A DNA stretch of 64,000 nt from Candidatus Tepidiaquacellales bacterium UBA2330 (GTDB lineage: Bacteria > Bacteroidota > Ignavibacteria > Tepidaquicellales > Tepidaquicellaceae): contig DDUU01000034.1 of assembly GCA_002344965.1 (NCBI GenBank), forward strand, positions 1-64,000. The letters run 5' to 3'. The stretch's first letter is position 1, and the number at the start of each line of letters is the position of its first letter. Position numbers and translations under genes: made by a program. This document shows positions 9,583 through 18,900 of the stretch, piece after piece. Under the pieces are notes generated by a model. The model searched no databases. It was given only the letters and a program-made list of their open reading frames with translations, and was not told the DNA's origin.

Positions 9583-9712
9583 CAGACTGCCAATTCAAGT
9601 AAAAATTATTTATTGCACGGAATTGTTCGGTATGAAAAAGACAATGCAGGATAATATAATGGAGTATTGAATAAAGCTTAATTATACTTTTGAGAAGGTG
9701 AATTATTAATTT

Positions 9713-9851
9713 AAAAATGTTTTGTAAATTGCTCTTCTTCTGTTAATCCCTCAATAGCTTTTGCAGCAGTTTGATCTGTTGTTGTTAAAATTTATACTTT
9801 ATCAAAACATCCTGTTCCGACGAAACTCTGATGCTTTACCGCAACTGCAGA
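9713..9851 (-). pseudogene. Remnant of isocitrate lyase C-terminus
   Basis: On the minus strand about 45 codons read VKHQSFVGTGCFDKV, a stop, then ILTTTDQTAAKAIEG and LTEEEQFTKHF before a final stop. This matches the conserved end of isocitrate lyase (VGTGYFDKV followed by TALxGSTEExQF), here with an in-frame stop and no upstream part of the enzyme. The rest of the gene is missing: the CNNM-type gene begins directly beyond. It is a decayed fragment and cannot be functional. The identification rests on recalled family consensus, not on an alignment. Confidence 0.65.
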
Positions 9852-9856
9852 TTATT

Positions 9857-11140
9857 TTATGAACTGCTTAACTTAGTTATTAAAAGCTTATCAATTTTTT
9901 TACCGTCAATATCAACAATTTCAAATCTGTAACCTAAATGTTCAAGTCTGTCACCGATGCGCGGGATATCAGTTAATTTAGAAAATACAAATCCCGCTGC
10001 AGTAGAATAGTCTATTTTCTCAAAATCAATTTCAAAGTCATCAATGATCTCGGCTAATAATTCTACAGGCGCGTCACCGCTGATAAGAATTGAGTTATCT
10101 TCGCGGACAAAAATATCTGGCTCATCTGTCTCTCCTTCCTCCGGTATATGCCCCACTATATTTTCTATAATATCATGAATAGTTATAATCCCTTCAAAAC
10201 CCCCATGCTCATTTACAACGCAGCATATATGAGTCTTCATTTGTTTCAGAATATTAAGTACTGACTGAGCATCGGTCTCTTCAGTTACCAATACCGGCTG
10301 AATTATCAATTCACTTATACTGAAATCAGAATTCATAGCAAGTCTTTTATAGAAATCCCTCAGAGAAAGTAAACCGCGTAAATTATCAAGATGACCCTGA
10401 GCGCAGACTACGCGGCTGTGACTGACTTCAGATAAAAATTTAAAGTTCAGAGCATCCGGTTCATCAAGATCTAACCATTCCACGTCAGTACGGTGTGTCA
10501 TAATGTGTTTTGCCTTTTTATCTGAAAAGTAAAACACTTTTTCATGAATTATCTTTTGTTCTTTTTCGATAACACCTTCAGCAGAAGCGATATGAATTAA
10601 TTGCCGTAACTCGGATTCGGATAATTTTTCAGAATATTTTCTAATACCAAGTAATCGGTTTACAAAGTTTGTTGAGTAAGAAAGAATTTTAACAAAAGGA
10701 TAAAACGCTGCGCTGAAATAGTAAATGACCGGAGCAACACGAACTGCAATTTTTTCCGGATTACTCATAGCAACTGTCTTTGGTACTAATTCGCCTATAA
10801 CAATTGAAATATAAGTAATTATCACAACTGTAACTGATAGTGAAATAACTCCGGCATATTCTTTTGTGAATTCGAAATTCTGAAAGAAAGGAGATACATC
10901 ATCAGCTATGTTTAATCCTCCGTAAACGCCTGTTACAATTCCGATAAGCGTAATTCCGATCTGAATCGAAGAAAGAAAATTTTCAGAATTGTCGAGTAAT
11001 TTTAATGCTGTATTTGCTCCTTTATACCCTTCGGATTTTAAATGCTCTAAACGTGTCCGCTTGCTTGACACCAGAGCTATCTCTGATAATGCAAAAAAAC
11101 CATTCAGTAAAATCAGTAAGCTTAAAATAAGTATTTCCAT
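9857..11140 (-). CDS. CNNM/CorC-type membrane protein (DUF21-CBS-CorC_HlyC)
   Basis: The 427-residue protein has the three-part layout of the family often called hemolysin-like: an N-terminal DUF21 membrane domain (about 1-190, with GxxxLSxxIAL-type first helix and IGELVPKTVAMSNPE), a CBS pair (about 205-335, including MTHRTDVEWLDL and VVNEHGGFEGIITIHDIIE), and a C-terminal CorC_HlyC domain (about 345-427). Members are implicated in Mg2+/Co2+ transport or efflux; real haemolysin activity is not implied. It stands alone on this strand between the isocitrate lyase remnant and a short orphan fragment. Confidence 0.88.
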   Translation of the reverse strand: MEILILSLLILLNGFFALSEIALVSSKRTRLEHLKSEGYKGANTALKLLDNSENFLSSIQIGITLIGIVTGVYGGLNIADDVSPFFQNFEFTKEYAGVISLSVTVVIITYISIVIGELVPKTVAMSNPEKIAVRVAPVIYYFSAAFYPFVKILSYSTNFVNRLLGIRKYSEKLSESELRQLIHIASAEGVIEKEQKIIHEKVFYFSDKKAKHIMTHRTDVEWLDLDEPDALNFKFLSEVSHSRVVCAQGHLDNLRGLLSLRDFYKRLAMNSDFSISELIIQPVLVTEETDAQSVLNILKQMKTHICCVVNEHGGFEGIITIHDIIENIVGHIPEEGETDEPDIFVREDNSILISGDAPVELLAEIIDDFEIDFEKIDYSTAAGFVFSKLTDIPRIGDRLEHLGYRFEIVDIDGKKIDKLLITKLSSS

Positions 11141-11255
11141 TCAGTGTAATAATTTATTTTTGACCGGCTCAAAAAAAGTGATATGCAGATCGTTAAAAAG
11201 TATTAAGTTATTACCGGACTTAAAGATCAAATTTTATGATTAATTTTCTCTCATT

Positions 11256-11440
11256 TTAATCAATTCCTTCGTCATCTTCAATGTGATCCTTTTTCTGAAA
11301 CTTGCTCTCCGTCGGAAATATAAAGTCGTCATCCAGGGATAACCCGCTTAAGTCTTTTACTTCCGGATCATTTAACTCTGTTATGCTTCTGCATTTCCTG
11401 ATACATTCAGACGGATGTTTACTTCTGCTTATAAGTATTC
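11256..11440 (-). pseudogene. Possible gene fragment without start codon
   Basis: An open minus-strand frame of about 60 codons between two stops has protein-like composition (for example NDPEVKDLSGLSLDDDF, then KKDHIEDDEGID at the end) but no ATG, GTG or TTG near its beginning. It may be the 3' remnant of a lost gene. No family was recognised. Confidence 0.3.
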
Positions 11441-11504
11441 AGAGGAATATTCAAAAGTGTTAAGTCTTAATTCGGATACATGAGGGAGAAAATTACTGTT
11501 GACT

Positions 11505-11524
11505 ATATGAATAAATGTTCATAT
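11505..11524. promoter_or_regulatory. ArsR/SmtB-type operator of the sulfur operon
   Basis: The inverted repeat ATATGAA-N6-TTCATAT lies 23 bases upstream of the ArsR-type gene at 11547. Its form matches the classical ArsR/SmtB operator pattern of a TGAA/TTCA dyad. It probably mediates autoregulation of the six-gene unit downstream. Confidence 0.7.
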
Positions 11525-11546
11525 ATTTGTTTACTTAAATTTAAAA

Positions 11547-11876
11547 ATGGCAAAAGCAAAAACGAATTTAGATGCTGATCAGGTAATCAGAGTAGCAGAG
11601 ATATTAAAAACTATCGGTCATCCGGTCAGACTGAAAATACTTGAAGCGCTTGAAGACAAAGAGCCGCTTTCAGTATCTGAGATTCAGGATAATATCGGAA
11701 CAGAAACAGAGCAGTCGCTTCTTTCACATCACCTTATAAAAATGAAAGACCGCGGAATACTTAAATGCGAAAAGAACGGCATGAATGTTATGTACCGGCT
11801 TGAAGACAGGAATATCCTGAAAATATTTGAGTGTATGGAGTCCTGTACATTGTTTGAAAATAAAACATACAGATAA
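11547..11876 (+). CDS. ArsR-family regulator of the sulfur operon
   Basis: The 109-residue winged-helix protein carries the ArsR signature (LKTIGHPVRLKILEALED, then SLLSHHLIKMKDRGIL). Cysteines occur at 74, 96 and 100. The pair or triad could be a thiol switch, as in sulfide- or persulfide-sensing ArsR members such as SqrR/BigR, rather than a metal site; that role is inferred from the operon, which encodes persulfide-handling enzymes. The operator dyad just upstream suggests autoregulation. The next gene starts 18 bases after this stop. Confidence 0.85.
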   Translation: MAKAKTNLDADQVIRVAEILKTIGHPVRLKILEALEDKEPLSVSEIQDNIGTETEQSLLSHHLIKMKDRGILKCEKNGMNVMYRLEDRNILKIFECMESCTLFENKTYR

Positions 11877-11894
11877 ATTTTTAATGAAAGTCCA

Positions 11895-12512
11895 TTGACA
11901 CAGTATAACCTGTATAAAAATTTAAAATTATCAGACAGCGCATTCTGGGATGACCGGTATGAATCAGGTCAGACCGGCTGGGATATTGGATATGCCTCAA
12001 CTCCTGTTAAGGAATATGCAGATCAGATATCAGATAAAGAAATTAAAATATTAATACCCGGCTGCGGAAATGCGTATGAAGCGGAATATCTACTGCAATC
12101 AGGTTTCAGAGATATTACGGTTCTTGATATTTCTGAAGTGCTGACGGAGAAGTTGAAAATGAAATTCGGCGGATATGAAGGAATTAGAATATTCAATGAG
12201 GATTTTTTCGAACATGAAGATAAATATGATTTGATTATAGAGCAGACTTTTTTCTGCGCGCTTGATCCGGGAATGCGGGAAGAATATGCAGTAAAAATGT
12301 CTTCGCTACTTTCTGAAAACGGTAAAGTAGCAGGCGTATTGTTTGACACGCAGTTTGAAAAAGAAGGTCCGCCGTTCGGTGGATCCCGTAATGAGTATGA
12401 AGTTTTATTCGGAAAACATTTTGAAATAAAAACGCTTGAAAGATGTTACAACTCTGTCGCAAAGAGAAGCGGCAATGAAGTATTTATTAATCTTAAAAAT
12501 AAAAAATTATGA
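11895..12512 (+). CDS. TPMT-family thiol S-methyltransferase
   Basis: The 205-residue SAM-dependent methyltransferase fits the thiopurine methyltransferase-like family: FWDDRYESGQTGWDIG near residue 17, the SAM-binding loop ILIPGCGNAYEAEYL at about 52-66, and EQTFFCALDP near 116. Relatives methylate small thiols, sulfide or chalcogens. A TTG start at 11895 is inferred: the nearby ATG at 11884 is out of frame and runs into a stop. The last four bases overlap the next gene (ATGA), so the two are translationally coupled. In this operon a role in methylating excess thiol or sulfide is plausible. Confidence 0.8.
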   Translation: MTQYNLYKNLKLSDSAFWDDRYESGQTGWDIGYASTPVKEYADQISDKEIKILIPGCGNAYEAEYLLQSGFRDITVLDISEVLTEKLKMKFGGYEGIRIFNEDFFEHEDKYDLIIEQTFFCALDPGMREEYAVKMSSLLSENGKVAGVLFDTQFEKEGPPFGGSRNEYEVLFGKHFEIKTLERCYNSVAKRSGNEVFINLKNKKL

Positions 12513-13036
12513 CATACATCGGAATCATAATCGGAGGAATAGCCGGATTCCTGTACTGGAACTTCATCGGATGCGAATCAGGCGCATGCGCCATTACATC
12601 TAACAAATATATATCAACAGGATACGGAGCTTTGCTCGGTTCACTGCTTTTCTCAACTATAGCCGGATCAGCGACTTTTAAGAATATTATTCCTGACTTC
12701 AGCGGGAAAGATTCATCTGCAAAATATCAGAACATAAGCGGCGAGGAACTGGTACTGAAATCTGATGATGATGAGTTTGTAATTATAGATGTCAGGACAC
12801 CGGGCGAATGGGAATCAGGATATATTCATGGCGCAGATGAGTTCATTAATTTTAACGGAAGTGACTTTGAAGAGAAAATACAAAAACTTGATTCATCCAA
12901 ATCTTTCATACTATACTGCAGAAGCGGAAACAGAAGCGGCAAGGCGTGTGAAATCATGCACGGTAAAGGATTCAGAAAGCTGTACAATCTTTCCGGCGGT
13001 ATTATGAAATGGAAAGGCGATTTAAAAAAAGACTGA
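12509..13036 (+). CDS. Membrane-anchored rhodanese (DUF6132-rhodanese fusion)
   Basis: The 175-residue protein starts with two short membrane segments, with Cys22 and Cys27 between them (GCESGACAITSN), resembling DUF6132. From about residue 75 a rhodanese domain follows, with the active-site loop YCRSGNRSG and catalytic Cys137. It should take up sulfane sulfur as a cysteine persulfide at the membrane. It overlaps the methyltransferase gene by four bases and lies 33 bases upstream of the persulfide dioxygenase fusion, suggesting sulfur passes from transporter to rhodanese to dioxygenase. Confidence 0.85.
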   Translation: MTYIGIIIGGIAGFLYWNFIGCESGACAITSNKYISTGYGALLGSLLFSTIAGSATFKNIIPDFSGKDSSAKYQNISGEELVLKSDDDEFVIIDVRTPGEWESGYIHGADEFINFNGSDFEEKIQKLDSSKSFILYCRSGNRSGKACEIMHGKGFRKLYNLSGGIMKWKGDLKKD

Positions 13037-13069
13037 TAAATTTTTTAATAATAAATTAAATATTCATAA

Positions 13070-14488
13070 ATGAAAATCGAACAGATATATACAGGATGCC
13101 TTGCACAAGGCGCATATTATATAACAAGTAAGGGAGAAGCGGCTATTGTGGATCCTCTAAGAGAGATAAAGCCGTATCTTGAAAGAGCTGAAAAAGACGG
13201 AGTTAAAATTAAATATATTTTTGAAACGCATTTTCACGCAGACTTTGTCAGCGGCCACGTAGATCTGGCAAAAGCAACAGGCGCGAAAATAATATACGGT
13301 CCGACCGCTCAGCCGGAATTTGAATGCGTCATTGCAAAAGACGGTGAAGAATTCAAACTGGGTGATATAAAAATCAAAGCGCTTCATACTCCCGGTCATA
13401 CAATGGAAAGCACATGCTATCTGTTGATTGATGAAAAAGGAAAAGATATTGCGCTGTTCAGCGGTGATACTTTATTCATAGGTGATGTCGGAAGACCTGA
13501 TCTTGCGCAAAAGGCGGCAGATATGACACAGGAGCAGCTTGCGGCAACATTGTTTCATTCGCTTCGTGATAAAGTAATGAAACTTGAAGATGATGTCCTT
13601 GTCTATCCGGCACACGGAGCAGGCAGCGCATGCGGAAAAAATATGAGCAAGGAAACCGTCTCGACTATAGGCGCTCAGAAAAAAATGAATTATGCGCTGA
13701 GAGCTGATATGACAGAAGAAGAATTTGTAAAAGAAGTAACGGACGGACTTCTTCCGCCGCCGAATTACTTCCCAATGAATGTTGCTATGAATAAGAAAGG
13801 TTATGAAAATATAGATACAGTAATGAAACGCGGTCTTAAGGCAATGAATGCGGAAGAATTTGAATCAGCTGCAAACGAGACAGACGCTGTAATGCTTGAC
13901 ACCAGGAATGATAAATTTTTTAATACCGGATTTATACCAAACAGTATAAATATTTCTTTAGACGGTCAGTTCGCTCCCTGGGTAGGCGCTCTGATACCTG
14001 ATGTAAAGCAGCAGCTTTTGTTAATTGCAGAGCCTGGACGTGAAGAGGAATCAGTGATGCGTCTTGCAAGGGTCGGATATGATAATGTGATCGGATATCT
14101 TGAAGGAGGATTTGAAGCATGGATAAAAGCAGGTAAGGAAATTGATACAATAAGCAGAATAACTCCGCAGGAATTTGAAAAGGATTTTGATAAAAATAAA
14201 TCGATTGTTATAGATGTAAGAAGACCGGGTGAATATAATTCTGAACATGTGGACGGAGCGGTTAATATTCCTCTTGATTTTATAAATGATAATCTGGCTG
14301 AATTTCCGAAAGATAAGGAATTTATAATTCACTGCGGAGGCGGATACAGAAGTATGACAGCCGCTTCAATTCTCAAATCCAGAGGCTGGGAAAATTTTAA
14401 AGAGGTCGAGGGCGGGTATAATAAAATAAAATTAACAGGCGTTCCGAAAACTGACGCAGTATGCACTAAGAAAACTCAAAATGTATAA
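13070..14488 (+). CDS. Persulfide dioxygenase-rhodanese fusion (metallo-beta-lactamase fold)
   Basis: The 472-residue protein begins with a metallo-beta-lactamase domain of the ETHE1/persulfide dioxygenase type: THFHADFVSGH (His54, His56, Asp58), HTPGHTMES with His110, SGDTLFIGDVGRPDL with Asp133, and PAHG with His182. Two rhodanese domains follow. The first (about 262-358) lacks a catalytic cysteine; the second (about 365-460) has HCGGGYRS with Cys422. The layout resembles CstB of staphylococci, which oxidises persulfides and releases thiosulfate. A cytoplasmic detoxification enzyme for persulfide or sulfide is the likely role. Confidence 0.9.
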   Translation: MKIEQIYTGCLAQGAYYITSKGEAAIVDPLREIKPYLERAEKDGVKIKYIFETHFHADFVSGHVDLAKATGAKIIYGPTAQPEFECVIAKDGEEFKLGDIKIKALHTPGHTMESTCYLLIDEKGKDIALFSGDTLFIGDVGRPDLAQKAADMTQEQLAATLFHSLRDKVMKLEDDVLVYPAHGAGSACGKNMSKETVSTIGAQKKMNYALRADMTEEEFVKEVTDGLLPPPNYFPMNVAMNKKGYENIDTVMKRGLKAMNAEEFESAANETDAVMLDTRNDKFFNTGFIPNSINISLDGQFAPWVGALIPDVKQQLLLIAEPGREEESVMRLARVGYDNVIGYLEGGFEAWIKAGKEIDTISRITPQEFEKDFDKNKSIVIDVRRPGEYNSEHVDGAVNIPLDFINDNLAEFPKDKEFIIHCGGGYRSMTAASILKSRGWENFKEVEGGYNKIKLTGVPKTDAVCTKKTQNV

Positions 14489-14534
14489 AATCATTTCGGG
14501 TAACTGAAATTCAATAATTTAACATTCTTTTAAA

Positions 14535-15104
14535 ATGACAGAACTTTTAAAACAGCCCTGGCACTGGGCTGTTAGCGGCGCAGTGATCGGACTTATAGTT
14601 CCGATGCTTCTGATACTCGGCAATAAAAAATTCGGAATTTCATCATCATTCCGGCATATCTGCGCTGCATGTTTTCCCGGTAACGTAAAATTTTTCAGGT
14701 ATGAATGGAAAAAGGAAATCTGGAATTTATTTTTCGTGGGCGGAATAATTATAGGCGCATTCATAGCGACAGTATTTCTGACTGATCCTTCGAAACCCAT
14801 ACGCATTGCTCCGGAGACAGCGGGAATTCTGAACGGTTACGGAATAACTGACTTCTCAAGTCTTATGCCTGTTCAGTTATTTAACTGGAGTAATTTACTT
14901 TCAGCAAAAGGTCTTGTGTTTTTTATAACAGGAGGATTTCTTGTCGGTTTCGGAACCAGGTATGCAGGCGGCTGTACTTCAGGTCATTCCATAATGGGAC
15001 TGGCAAATCTTCAGAAAGCTTCACTTATTGCAACCATATTTTTCATGGCAGGCGGATTCTTCTCAACTAATATTCTTATCCCTTTAATATTTAATTATTT
15101 ATAA
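14535..15104 (+). CDS. YeeE/YedE-family sulfur transporter, first half
   Basis: The 189-residue membrane protein carries the YeeE/YedE (DUF395) signature GTRYAGGCTSGHSIMG, with a conserved Cys147 that in TsuA-like proteins guides thiosulfate through the membrane. It is half the size of the full-length E. coli YeeE, and the following gene supplies the second half, so the two proteins probably form one transporter. Only two bases separate them. Uptake or export of a sulfur compound such as thiosulfate is inferred from the operon. Confidence 0.87.
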   Translation: MTELLKQPWHWAVSGAVIGLIVPMLLILGNKKFGISSSFRHICAACFPGNVKFFRYEWKKEIWNLFFVGGIIIGAFIATVFLTDPSKPIRIAPETAGILNGYGITDFSSLMPVQLFNWSNLLSAKGLVFFITGGFLVGFGTRYAGGCTSGHSIMGLANLQKASLIATIFFMAGGFFSTNILIPLIFNYL

Positions 15105-15106
15105 TA

Positions 15107-15628
15107 ATGACAGAAAATGAACTGTTAAAATCCGGATACACTGAAACTAAGGAAGAAATTGAATTAAGACATCTCGATACAGTATGCACGAATGAATCGC
15201 AGCTTGTTCACCCGTGGTGGTATAATTTTAAATATACTGTAGTAGGAATTATTTTCGGAATAGTATTTGTAAAAGCGGAGATCATAAGCTGGTTCAGGAT
15301 ACAGGAAATGTTTCAGCTTACTTCATTTTTTATGTACGGTGTGATAGGTACTGCGGTAGCTGTCGGCGCACTTTCAGTATTTATTTTAAAAAAGCTTAAA
15401 CTCAAAAGCATATACGGAGAAGATATTACGTTTGAAAACAAAGAATACAACAAAGGTCAGATCATAGGAGCGATGATTTTCGGAATCGGATGGGCGATAA
15501 CGGGAGCATGTCCCGGACCGCTGTTTGCACAGCTTGGCAGCGGATATTCCGTGATCATTATTACTATACTGTCAGCGATTGCCGGAACCTGGGTTTACGG
15601 GAAATACAGAGACAGACTGCCGCACTGA
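15107..15628 (+). CDS. YeeE/YedE-family (DUF6691) sulfur transporter, second half
   Basis: The 173-residue membrane protein has the partner signature GWAITGACPGPLFAQLG, with Cys135, typical of the DUF6691/YeeE second half. A hydrophilic N-terminus of about 40 residues precedes four membrane segments. It completes the split transporter begun by the gene two bases upstream and closes the sulfur operon. A 7-bp tandem repeat array starts 7 bases after the stop codon. Confidence 0.87.
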   Translation: MTENELLKSGYTETKEEIELRHLDTVCTNESQLVHPWWYNFKYTVVGIIFGIVFVKAEIISWFRIQEMFQLTSFFMYGVIGTAVAVGALSVFILKKLKLKSIYGEDITFENKEYNKGQIIGAMIFGIGWAITGACPGPLFAQLGSGYSVIIITILSAIAGTWVYGKYRDRLPH

Positions 15629-15634
15629 ATTCAA

Positions 15635-15766
15635 TTACGAGTTGCGAGTTGCGAGTTACGAGTTACGAATTGCGAGTTACGAATTGCGAGTTACGAATTG
15701 CGAGTTGCGAGTTATGAGTTACGAATTGCGGGTTGGGAATTAAGGTTGGGAATTAAGGGTTAGGAA
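15635..15766. repeat. 7-bp tandem repeat array (TTACGAG/TTGCGAG variants)
   Basis: About 19 consecutive heptamers are read: TTACGAG, TTGCGAG and TTACGAA alternate, degrading to TTGGGAA and TTAAGG at the right end. One late unit is six bases long. The array lies just downstream of the sulfur operon and is not coding in any family-like frame. Confidence 0.9.
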
Positions 15767-15980
15767 ATACAGGTTAACTTGCTTCGGAATCAGAATCCTG
15801 CGGTTTTTCATTCACTTCAGAAAATAATCATTAAACTCTTTTGGCGAAGCATATCCGGTTTTCTTTTAATTTATAAAAATCCGTTTCAATTTTTACTCAA
15901 GACTTATTTTTTTTATAACTTTCAAATTAAAAAGTTTAGGATTATTTTCAATTCAATTTTTTTTTAAATAACACAATATA
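15767..15980 (+). other. Leader of the metallopeptidase gene
   Basis: This AT-rich leader separates the repeat array from the ATG at 15981. It holds one short inverted repeat, TGCTTCG at 15780-15786 and CGAAGCA at 15845-15851, with a 58-base loop. No gene or clear Shine-Dalgarno sequence was seen. Confidence 0.4.
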
Positions 15981-18900
15981 ATGAAAAAGACTACATTTCT
16001 TTGCGTTAGCGCAATTCTTTTTTTCTGTATTACAATGATGATGGGTGTTAATACTGCATCTTCACAGCAGAATAATTACAGAAATCTTAACTGGTCGGAT
16101 GAAACCGGCAAAAGTTTTACCTATGAAGGCGAAAGAAGAATTATTCCGGATATATTCAGAACAGTAAGAATAAATTTTAATGATCTTAAAAATGATCTGA
16201 AGAATTTACCTTTTGAATCATACGATAATCTTCCTCAGAATCAGGTGCAGATAAATCTGCCGAAACCCGACGGAACTTACGGACAATTTATTATTAATGA
16301 ATATTCAATGATGGAGCCGGAACTCGCAGCTCAGTTTCCCGAGATTAAGACATTCACTATTAAAGGAGTGGATGATCCTTATGCAACAGGAAAAGTGGAT
16401 ATTACCATGCACGGTTTTCATGCAATGGTACTGAGTGTTAACGGAAATTACTATATCGATCCTTACAGCTCCGAAGAAAAAAATATTTACATTTCTTATT
16501 ATAAAAAGGATCTGAGACCAAAGACAGATTATGACTGTCTTGTTACGGAAATTGCTGAGAATGAGCAGATCCCTATGGAATTCGATGCAACCGGAGAAAT
16601 CCTTCGCACATACAGACTTGCAGTTGCGGCAACAGGAGAATACACAGCATTCCACGGAGGAACGGCTGCATTAGGTCAGGCGGCGATTGTAACCGCTATG
16701 AACAGAGTGAACGGTGTGTATGAAAAAGATTTTTCTGTAAGAATGACTTTAGTAGCGAATAATATTAATATTGTTTACACAAACTCCGCAACTGATCCTT
16801 ATACAAACAACAACGGTTCGACAATGCTCGGTCAAAATCAGACTAACCTGGACAATGTAATCGGCAATGCCAATTATGATATTGGTCACGTTTTCAGTAC
16901 CGGCGGCGGCGGTATCGCCGGACTCGGAGTTGTATGCATAACAGGTCAGAAAGCAAGAGGTGTTACGGGATTACCTTCACCGACAGGAGATGTATTTTAC
17001 ATAGATTTTGTTGCACATGAAATGGGACATCAGTTCAGAGGAAATCATTCCTTTAACGGTGTACTCGGAAGTTGCAGCGGCGGAAACAGAAACGGCTCGA
17101 CTGCATGGGAACCCGGCAGCGGAAGTACAATCATGGGCTATGCAGGTATCTGCGGAGCTGATGATCTTCAGGCATTCAGTAATGATCATTTTCATACTGG
17201 AAGTATAACTGAAATTACAAATTATACACAGACAGGAAACGGTAACAGCTGCCCTGTTCAGACTGCAACAGGAAATACTCCGCCTACAGTTTCAGTGCCT
17301 ACCGGCGGATTCACGATTCCGATCAGCACACCGTTTCAGCTTACCGGATCAGCAACCGATGTTAATAATCCGAACTCATTAACTTATAACTGGGAACAAT
17401 ATGACGTAGGTCCAGCCGGATCACCAAACAGTCCGTCTGGCAATGCACCGATATTCAGATCATTCAGTTCCGTTACAACGCCTACAAGAATTTTCCCTAA
17501 ATTATCAGACTTATTAAATAATACCCAGACTATTGGTGAAATACTTCCTACTTATACAAGGTCATTAACATTCAGAATGACAGTAAGGGATAACAATGCA
17601 GGCGCAGGTGGTATAGGAATCGGCACCGTTGCTTTTAATGTATCCTCAGCCGCAGGTCCGTTTATTGTTACTTCACCGAATACGAATGTAAACTGGAACA
17701 GCTCAATACCACAGACAGTAACATGGAATGTTGCCAATACAACAGCATCTCCTGTGAGCTGCGCTAATGTAAATATTTTGCTTTCGACGGACGGAGGTAA
17801 CACATACCCTTATACTTTATTGACAAATACTCCGAATGACGGGTCACAGAGCGTAACGCTGCCCGGTGTTAATACTACTACAGCAAGAATTAAAGTAGAA
17901 GCTGTTGGTAATATTTTCTTTGATATTTCAAATACAAATTTTCAGATTTCAAATACAAGTCTTCCGGCAATCAGCCATACGCCGCTTACAAGTCAGCTGA
18001 AATCTTCATGGCCGGTATCAGTGGATGCTGTTGTAACATCCATTCATCCGATAGATTCTTCATGGGTGGTCTGGTATAAAAATTCTCCTGTTAATACAAA
18101 GCAGTTTAAACTTATAAACACTTCGGGAAATAATTATTCAGCGTTGTTTAATTCTTTGAATTCAGATGTAGTTGTAGGCGATATGATCTATTATAAAATA
18201 TTCGCAAAGAATCTTTCGGCGGGAAATGAAAGAGATTCAACGGCTCAGTTCAGCTTTAGCATAATTGACAATAACCTTTGCGAAGATTTTACAAACGTAA
18301 GCTTCCCTCCTTCCGGCTGGGATATAACTTACACAGGAACTCTTTACTGGACAAGGAATGCTGTCAGCGGATACGGGACAGGATCCGGTTCGGCTAAGTT
18401 TGACTTTTGGACTGCAACAGCCGGCAATACACAATTGTTAAACTCAAAAATTTTTGAAACTGCTCTGACAGGCGATACGCTGAAATTTGATCACGCTTAC
18501 GCGCCGTATACAGACGGCTCGACGGATACATTGGAGATTTTAACTTCAACAAACGGAGGAACAAGTTATTCAACACTTGTAAAACTCTGGGGAAACAACA
18601 TAAACGGAAATCTTAATACAAGAACCGCATTGGGAAGTGCATTCACTCCGACTTCAGGCCAGTGGGCGACGAAAAAATATTCGCTTCCTGCCGGAACTAA
18701 TAAAGTAAGATTCAGAGCCAGAAGCGGATGGGGAAATAATCTCTATCTCGACAATATTTGCGTAATAAAAGCAGCAGTTGGTGTTCCTTCTGATATAACC
18801 CTCGCTCCCGAAGGATTCTACAATGTCTCTCCGGGCAATCTGAATATGAGAGACACAGTAACTTTTTATCTGAGAAATTCTACAACGCCGTTTGCAAAAG

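Noticed and set aside
15635..15766. Possible CRISPR array
   Set aside because: The unit is only 7 bp with no spacers and no cas genes nearby.
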